Origin: Pachyseris speciosa
Taxonomy: Eukaryota > Cnidaria > Anthozoa > Scleractinia > Pachyseridae
Length of the DNA stretch: 64,000 nucleotides
Assembly: GCA_016490735.1 (NCBI GenBank)
Contig: JAEMWC010000388.1
Location: 520,001-584,000 of the forward strand
Direction of reading: 5' to 3'
Position 1 is the first letter of the stretch. Each line of letters begins with the position of its first letter. The position numbers were made by a program, and so were the translations under genes. A model generated the notes under the pieces. The model was given only the letters and a program-made list of their open reading frames with translations, did no database searches and was not told the origin of the DNA. Positions 37,791 through 46,700 of this stretch are shown here, piece after piece.

Positions 37791-40700
37791 CAGATCGCAC
37801 TTCATCACTACTTCCGTGCTTATGAGAAGTGCACGTAATATATACCAACCCTCCTGTCCATGGATTCGCTGCATTTCCTTCAATTTTCTGTCTTGTATTT
37901 CTTGTTGCTCCATTAACAACGCGTTCTCCTCAACCACAAGCTTTGCCTGCTCCTGAAGCTGCTGCCTAACAAGACAACAGAATATTTACAATCCTTATTT
38001 CAAGTCCACAGGTTTCAGGAGAGAATTTAAGATAACAAGAACATTTTCACTTTGATTCAACTGGCATGATTAGTAAAATTAGTAAAATAGTAAAATGCTG
38101 TATGGCAATTATATAAAGACGATTTTATATCTATCTCTCTGCATTTTTTTTATCGTTATTCCTTGGGGGCGACAATGACAACTACCGTTGTAGGAGTAAC
38201 TTTGCTTTTATCCCAACAGCAACAACAACAACGGCAACATTTATTTATTTATTTCAACATCTGACAGATAAAAAGTGAAGTACCCACCCGAAGGTAGCAA
38301 GGCTAATCTAGCCTGCGTGCAGACGTCTCCTATTTCCTTTGTTGCACGCGGAAAAAGGACGTCTGCGAAACAGCGTCGCTAATCGTGTTCCAGTATCCCG
38401 CTGTTTGGTTTTAAATTTCGCATAAATAATAAAACATTATACACCGCTGTGGAAGGTTGGCCATATGTACCCCGACACAACATTTTCCCAAAGCTCTCCA
38501 GCTATTCAGTCAGCCTGTTACTCGGCCACTGAACCTTGACTTGCACCAGTCTTATGTTCATTTTCAGACTCTGCAGCTGTTCGCTTATTGATTGCAGGCC
38601 TAACAGGAGATTTGGGAATTACGCGTGTAGAATGCGTGCGGAAGACCTTGACCAGTGTTGAAGATAGCGTTAGCAAGGAGCCATGATCGTTCGGTGAAGA
38701 GGAACCAGATTCGTCGAAGAGAATTCGTTTTATCGGAGAAGCCGATGCTCCTGCTTTAAAAGATTTGCGATGTCCAGTAATCTTCGAAAATCTTCTTGTC
38801 GATTTTTCCCAAGCTATTGCGAAGTCTAAGTCGCTTTTGTAGTTTCGTGAGACACTGTTTACACTGAAACATAAGCTGATGTTGGATGCATGCACAGTGA
38901 ACTGAAGAGAAAGAATTTCTTCGTAAACATTAATGCTCTGTGGCCTTGCTCAACATTTCTGTCGCTCAACTTTTCGATGGCTTAAAAACACAGTTAACAC
39001 TGATTTGTATGTTTTGATCCGTTTTAAATGGAAAACACCGCTAAATTTGGGCGGCATAATGCATGCATACATTATGAGATCTGTTTTAGATAAAGACCAA
39101 TCAGAATTTGCTCCAACAAAGACCACTATCTGGCTACCAAGCACAGTTCTTTCCCAAGATCCTGGGAAAACAGCAGGATACTGGAACACGACTAGCGAAG
39201 CTGTTTCGCAGACGTCCCTTTTCCGCGTGCAACAAAGGAAATAGGAGACGTCTGCACGCAGGCTAGGCTAATCGAGTCGGGTGGGTCAAATGGATATTAC
39301 AATACAGGAAGAAAAATGAGAAAAATTACAATACTGTTAAATTACAAAAACAATATTGACTGTTACTATTTCGATCAAAGTTATTTGGAAGTCTACGCGA
39401 CGAGACCGAATGGTAGCATAGGTAATTTATCGTAATTTAATACCAAACAACTACGACTCGTCTCTCGGTTATTAAAGGGGCAGTGTCACGCTATTGTACT
39501 ATCATTTTAAAAAGTTTAAAACTGCCAATGCATCAGTGGAAACCTTAAAATAATGGTCTAGTTTTGTTGCTAAAGACTGTAGTACTGCATTGACACAATA
39601 AACTGCTGTATTTCATCAAAGATGACGAGGATGGAAATGGATTGAAATTTGAAAAAACTTGCCAGTTTTTTCAAAATTTCAAGCTATGCATTGAAAAATC
39701 GCCCAAAATATTATTACGGTTAGCTCTCCCTGCTAAAATTTCATTGGAATTCATCTTGCTGATTCTGTAGGAGCAATTTTTGCACGATAACAGGTAAAAG
39801 GCAGTAATTTTGGCAGAATTGAACCAAAAACAGCAAAAATCCCGGTGACAGTGCTCCTTTAACTCACTTCAGTGCATGCAAACATCATGGTGTTTTCTCC
39901 CGCTGTATCGTACTAACAACCACGAAATTGCTATGGCCAAATTACATATAGATTTACAAGTTGTATCCATACTAGCCTGCAGAGCGGGCTTTTTTTTTTT
40001 TTTTGCGAGTGCCGTTTAAAATAGTCGTTCATGTATTATGCCACCATCTTGGATTTTCAAACCGTGGAGAGTTGGTGCGAATTAAAAGGGGCGGGGACGC
40101 CCACCAACCCACTCCCTTGGTCGCGATTGCTTATCTCCCCAATCCCCTTGCTCATAACCCAGGAAAAAACACTCAGACCTCGCTCGCCCCATAACATACC
40201 CATGCATGTTACAAACAACAGCTGTGTATATTCTCCAGTCGTTAAACTAAAATTTTGTGGCTTACCATTCGTCTGGACCCAAGGAGTCAGGGCTGGATTT
40301 ACTAACACTCTGTAATTAGCAAAACAAAACGGAAAACATCACTGTAGCTGATCGAACAAAGAAAAACTGAAATCCTGGTGACTTTTAACTCCAACTCAAC
40401 CTACCATATGGAGTTGCTGATTTTCCTTCACAACTTCCATGACCCGCGCTTTAAATGCGTTCAACTCTTCCTAAACACAGCAAAACAAATCAAAGTAAAT
40501 GACCGAAAATGAATATAATTAAAAATATATAAATAGAAAGCAACCGTCGAAAATGCACCTCCACTGATACGGAAATACAGACAGTGAAACCTATTAACAA
40601 GAAAAGTGTTGAGACGGGGCTGCTAATGACAAAAAGACTAAGAGGCCTATTCACATTCCTCTTTATAATTTTATAGTGAAATAGTAGAAAATGAAAATTC

Positions 40701-43700
40701 ACTGGACTAAAAATACAATTTTTGAACAATTCTCAACGCCGAGGCCAGGAATGTGTTAGAATAACTCGAACTAGAAGAAGACATCACGTCCTTTTACACA
40801 TTTGACGCACTAAAAATTGTAAAAACTGTAAAATATATATAAAAACTAAAAGTTTTGAAATATATTTTGCTCTTCGAACCTCTTCAGTCGATATGCTTAA
40901 TAGTTCATGTAAGATACATTAAAACTGTTTGAGAGCTTTCCAGTGTCATGTAAGCCAACATGAGAGAACGTATCTCGTAGAGAGTGCGCAGTCATGTGCG
41001 ACGATCGCGTGCGGAACGTGGAAATAATTCCATTCATTCTTAGAGTTAATCAGTGAGCCTTCTGGTACTTTGTCTATCCAGACACCCTCAGAACAGCACT
41101 GGGAGAGTATGTTCCATAAATTAAGAAAACGGCCGGAAGAGGTGCCCCAAACACCATGAGTAGGACAGTGCGGGTGCCTTCTACTCTAACTGCATTTCAT
41201 GTGTTAAATCTAGTGACTTACGTCGTAAGTTCTGATCAGCTGTTCTTTTTCTTTCAGTCGATCGTCATACGCTAAGAAAAGAGGAGCCAGAAACTTGGTG
41301 TTCACCTGGAATAAAAGAGAGCATATTTCACAAAGCACTCAGCACATCAGAGACGATCATTTGATAATACTTACCAGCCAAGGAGCAGCCTCCTTCTTGT
41401 AGGGCAGTGCCATGCCTTCTACTTCCTATGCGAAAATAAAAAGATGAAAAGATACTTGGTGTCAATAACTTAAACCGACTAAGAAACAAAGCATTACTGA
41501 TTGAAAGCTAAACCAACTTTTCTTGGCGTCTAGTCAGACCTTAGGTATGATAAATTCAGCATTGTTTTGACGACCCCACGTAACACCTCGAAGGAAAACG
41601 TAAATAATTTTGCAATACCTCGTACGATACAGGTCTATATTTTGCTTGATATCTGCAGAGTTCCACATTAAGACGATGCACTGTCAAAAGGAAACAAAAA
41701 ACATTTTCAAATATCCGCGTAAACAGAGAAGACAGCCCAAAACATTAAATAAAAACAGCTCCTTGGTGGAACATACGTCAAGAAATTATTACAAACCTGT
41801 GTCCCGAAGAACTTTCTGTTCTTGGTGCAAGTCTTTGATCTGTTTCTGCAGGACTACAGATGATACCCCTGCAAAAAGTAAACACGTGACTTGTACGAGG
41901 GATTACTATGAAGAAGTCAATTTCTTGGTAAAAGAAGCGGGTGGGAAGATGGAAGCAGGTCTGACCCGCATATGCCCAGTACTGGGGATCAATGTCCGAA
42001 CAGAGGGGGGTGCTGGCTAGGATCTATATTCAACCAGTCACTATAGAAAATTACTGACCGTAAAAAGATGAATATAGACGCAGTTGTCAGTAGATTCATT
42101 TTCATTTGCTGTTTTCTTTAATTCAATGCCGGATGACTAGAGGAGGGAACCAGGAAGAGGGAAGTTCTGGAAGTTCAAACGGCTCATCCACCACGCCGAC
42201 CCACTGGATACGCCAACGGAACACACAGTACAGGTCAAAAGTACCGGTGAACAGCGATTCACTGTAAAAAGGCCTGGGAAAATATAGCGTATGTATAAAT
42301 AAGAACGAGGCATTTTCCAAATCTTACCGGTTCCTTTCTGAAGTGAGAGAGCCAGTTGCTTCAGAGCCTTATTCTCTTCCTGTAGTGATGTATTCAGCTC
42401 CATTAAGGCCGACTTCTCGGACTCCAACAACTCAATTCTTCCTCTGGACAGTCTATAAACCTCATCGTCTCTCACCACTTGTACTTCAGTCACTTCTGCC
42501 CGAGTTTTCGTGATGACGTTTTCAGATTCAGTACTCTTGTCGCGAGTTCTGCGTGTCTTTCTGTCAGATTTCGCACGCGTGCTCCCACCCCCTGTTGGGC
42601 TTTGTTCTCTCAAACGCCCCTCTGTATCGGTATGACGAGACTTCCTACTCCCTCTTCCATCTCGCCTAGAGCCGTCCTCCCTCCCCTCCCTCCAACTTTT
42701 TTCTGTATCGCCATCAGTGTAAGAGACATGCTTTCGGCTCCTCTTGTTCCTCTCTTCAAGTTCATCGTGATGCAATTCTGATCCTCTGTTTCTGTATCCA
42801 TATCTCTCCTCGTCTGAGTGAGAATAGCCATCCGATTGTGCCCGTCTCCGTGTCCCCTCCCTCTCATCATAACGTTTTCCTCGATCGTCCGTTCTGTTTA
42901 CCCTGTCCTTATCATACTTAGAAGCACGTTTATCTTGTTCATCTGTTTTGTCAATCTTCCCTCTCCTTCCCACATCCGCAGTCTTTAAACTTACAGAACT
43001 CATTTGTTTCCTCCATTCTGCCTCAGCGTCAGCATGCTTTCTGGCCATGGCTTCAAGCTCCTGCTCCAGTTGTCTGCTCCTCGCCTCTTGCTCCTTTATT
43101 TTCAGTTGAAGCATCTCTTGGTTTTGCTCTAGGGCCTATAGAACATAAAACAAAAAACAAAACCTTTGCGTCAAACCATATTTAAAGAATTAACTAAGGT
43201 AATTTCCGAAACATTCATCAGTCAGTAGACTTAAATTCCCTCCCATTTCTTCTCTGACGAACACAGGAAAATCTTCAAACCTTAACCAAAAGTGTAAAGT
43301 AAGAGTTTGCACTTTTTTGTTTCTCCATTCTTGTAATTTTATGTAAATGTCTACGCCAGTTAATTACATGTGGCAGTGACCAACTCGAAAGCCTAAGCTA
43401 CCTTGGTCACTACGCACATTTTACCTTTCGCCATTTACGTAAAATTTATTGTTCTTCCTTTTTATCTGTTCTTGCAATACAGAACCAGACAGCAGGCATG
43501 CAGTCTCGATTCTCGACTCAATCCTCATCCTCGATTCTCGTGAGAATCGGGAAACAAGACTCGCAAGTATCGCAGGAGAAACTAATGAGCTTGTTGCTTG
43601 TCTGACTCCTCGATAGACTAATCGCTGGGCTAATTGCACACACGTAATTGGAAATACGAATGAAAGATTAACCCGCAAAAGTTTCTCGGAGAATGCTGTT

Positions 43701-46700
43701 TGGAAGTAAGTCAAGTCTGTATACAAACAAGGCACTAATTTACTCCTTTTTCGAATCCAGTTACTTTAATTGGAAAAACACCACAACGAACAACACGATA
43801 GCCTGTGAGCAGGCTCTCTGTGCCTAGACAATTTTTTTTTCAGATTTTGTCGCGGTTGGCTCGTGACTCACGGCTTTGACGCTCGCATGACTATAGTGCC
43901 GCAAAAAAAAAACTGGAGAGCCTGCTCGCAGGCTAACAACATGATTAGACCGTTAACAGTCCCCTATTTTTCCTTGTGATTGTCGAGGAGGTATGCTACG
44001 ATCTTATGGCCGCCATCTTGTTATGTATTATTGTAACATCTAATTCTTGAACTCGACTTTATTCAAAGATCCCATCATGTACCGTGGGAAATGAATGGAG
44101 TCTACCTCTTCCAGTTCCTTACAAATTAGGTACGATTAGATTTATGACACCTCAAACGGCAATTCAAATACACAAACACTCAGCAGCAGTTTGTAACACA
44201 AAACAATTAACCTTTCTTTCATGTGTAAAGCTACTGCTCTGTTCCTCAAGCCTTTGTTGTTGAAGCAAGTGTAGTCTCTGCAGCTCGCTTTCCTGTCGCC
44301 GTTGTTCATTCAGGAGATTTACAATCTGTTGTTCCTGCTGTTTTATCTCGGCCAAGTCTTCACCTGCTGGGCTCAAGAGGTTCACACTGGACTGCAGCTG
44401 CTTCTGTTGTTCCTCTGAGAGAGCAAACCAAAAAGTTTTTTGTCAAGAAAAATTACAGTACATGTATCTTGTCCCCACTAAACATCAAATGAGAAACTCT
44501 ATTTGGCTGGTTTGCATTATCATTCACATTGTCATCAACACTATGATGATTATAACAGTGTTGATGGCAATGACGATGACACATTGCGCTGTGAATGACT
44601 CAATAGTTTTTGGTATTTCTTCCTGGATCATTGAATTACAATGTACTGTTCATACTCAACTGTTCATTGCCACTTCCACTAAATTTGGGGGGATTTTTGA
44701 CAATGCTTTGAAGATGTTTTCAAGACTTTCTGATAGCTTCCCTTTTCTGGCCAATCAGTGGACACTGATGGAGTCAAGTACTACATAATTATACACTGCA
44801 CACGGTAGAGTATTCAGCTTGTATGCTTTGTTTGGGAGTGACTGCCTTCATCCTACTTTGAGTTATAATTAAATAGTTATTTATTTATTAAGATGTCAAA
44901 AAGTACCGGCTAAGGGATACTTAACAATTATGCTGCAAAATTGTGAGGAATATTGGCTGATCGTTAACCAATGAGGCCAAAAGAAAAATTAATTGAACCA
45001 ATCAGTCTCAACTGGATCAATTTTGTTAAAAAAAAAATGCAGAAATATCGATAACTGTAGTTGTTATGACGTCTTGCTTCTCGCCTGGGTACTTGTGTTG
45101 TCATGTTTCAAGACCACACATAACTTGGAAGCCCATTGAAACCAGATTTGAATGCCCAGCTTTACATGTAAGTCAATAGAACATTCAGAAATTAAACCCA
45201 ATCAAACTTCAAGAATTCAATTGTGTTCAATTACCGAACATTCAATTATGTTTGATTGGCTATCTAGATGTTTTGGTGAGGTTGATAGTGTTTGATTGCT
45301 AAACCCAATCAAAAATTATTAAAGTTTAACTGAAGTTTGATCGTGTTTGATTGCCAAACATTTGATTGATTACACTGGGAATACTAAAGACAAAGGAGCA
45401 TATAAAGTTCAAAGCATGTTTGAAATCATTAATTTTAAATTATTTGAAACCACTGACAGCATACTAATCATGTGCACTGATGTTGAAAGCTCTTACCCAA
45501 ATGCCTAATTTGGTCACACAACTTTTCCTGCTGTTTAAGGGCTTCTGCCTGCTGATTCTGAGATTTTGATAACTGTTGCTGCTGTTGTTGAAGAAATTCC
45601 TGCTGCTGATGCACAATCTCCCTCTGGAGTCTTACATCTGATTCACTCACTGTTGGCTCCCGCGGTGAGTGATCCACATTCTGGAAACACAATTATTTTG
45701 TCATTCAATTCAAAATAAAAAAGTCAAAATTTCCAAAACCCTGAACTAAATGTTACAAAATATGATCCTGAAAAGTTTTTAAAAGCAAAATCGTTACAAA
45801 ACAATTGCAAAACCCTCCCTTAAAAGATAGTAGATTTTACCAAAGATTTTAAATTTTATAAAAGTCTTTCTGATCACTAATAGAAGCTGGAAGCTTATTC
45901 CAAAGATCAGGGCTCTCTGTTGAGAAAAAACAACAGCAAAACAAAGTATGAAACTCTTTTTTAAAAACATTTAAATACCTCATTAAACTCCTGCTGCATT
46001 TTCTCCAAAGCCCTGAGCTGTTCTTGTAGCTTCCATTGTTGTCGTATGACCTCTTGCTGTTGCTGCTGCTGAATCCTCTGTTGTTCCAACTGCTCCTGAT
46101 ACAGAGCTTGCTGTTGCTCCACCAATGTCTCCAACTGTCTCTGTCGCTCAGCAAATGACGTCTCATTTGCCTTTCTGGCCTCCTCTAATCTCTGTAATAA
46201 AACTGGGTCAACATTACCTTGGCTTTCTTTGCTTTTGGGCTGTGAAGGACTGACCTCTCTTCTTGCTTTCAGTGAAGTGCGAGCTGCTTCAGCTTGTCTA
46301 TGTCTTTCTTGCTCATTAAGTGACTGAACAAAAGAAAACACCTTGTTGGCTTTCCTTGCCTGTGTTTTGAAACCTCCATGGCCACTTGGCTGTCCTGGGC
46401 GTGCTTCCTCATTTGGTGAGTGCAACTCCTCTTGAAGCTGCAAACTATCAACACCCGCAAATGTGTGACTTAAATTCAGGCTTGGCTCTTCAATCCTTGC
46501 CTCAGATACAGGAACAGGGCTGTCTGTCAAGGTGTCTTTAAACTGCTCCCGTTCAAAGGTTGTCCTTCCGTTAAAATCAACAGTATTTTGGGGGACGACA
46601 GGTGACATATAACCGTCGTCATCTTCTGAGAGATCACTGAGGTCAAGTTTCTGTGAAACTCCCTCAAATCCTAGTCTTTCCACAACTTTAAGGGCTCTCC

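Noticed and set aside
37846..37850. Alternative donor GTATAT for CEP89 exon 13
   Set aside because: It would leave phase 2 and shift the frame into exon 14; the GTTGGT donor keeps the frame and the conserved EVSKL.
36462..37937. Very long His/Ser/Pro/Thr/Ile-rich minus-strand frames
   Set aside because: They are translations of the ATG/GATGGT satellite. Only the first ~40 codons near 37850-37965 are real CEP89 exon 13, which is spliced before the repeat.
42479..42870. Frames on both strands overlapping CEP89 exon 6
   Set aside because: Shadows of the biased R/D/S-rich coding sequence in other frames.
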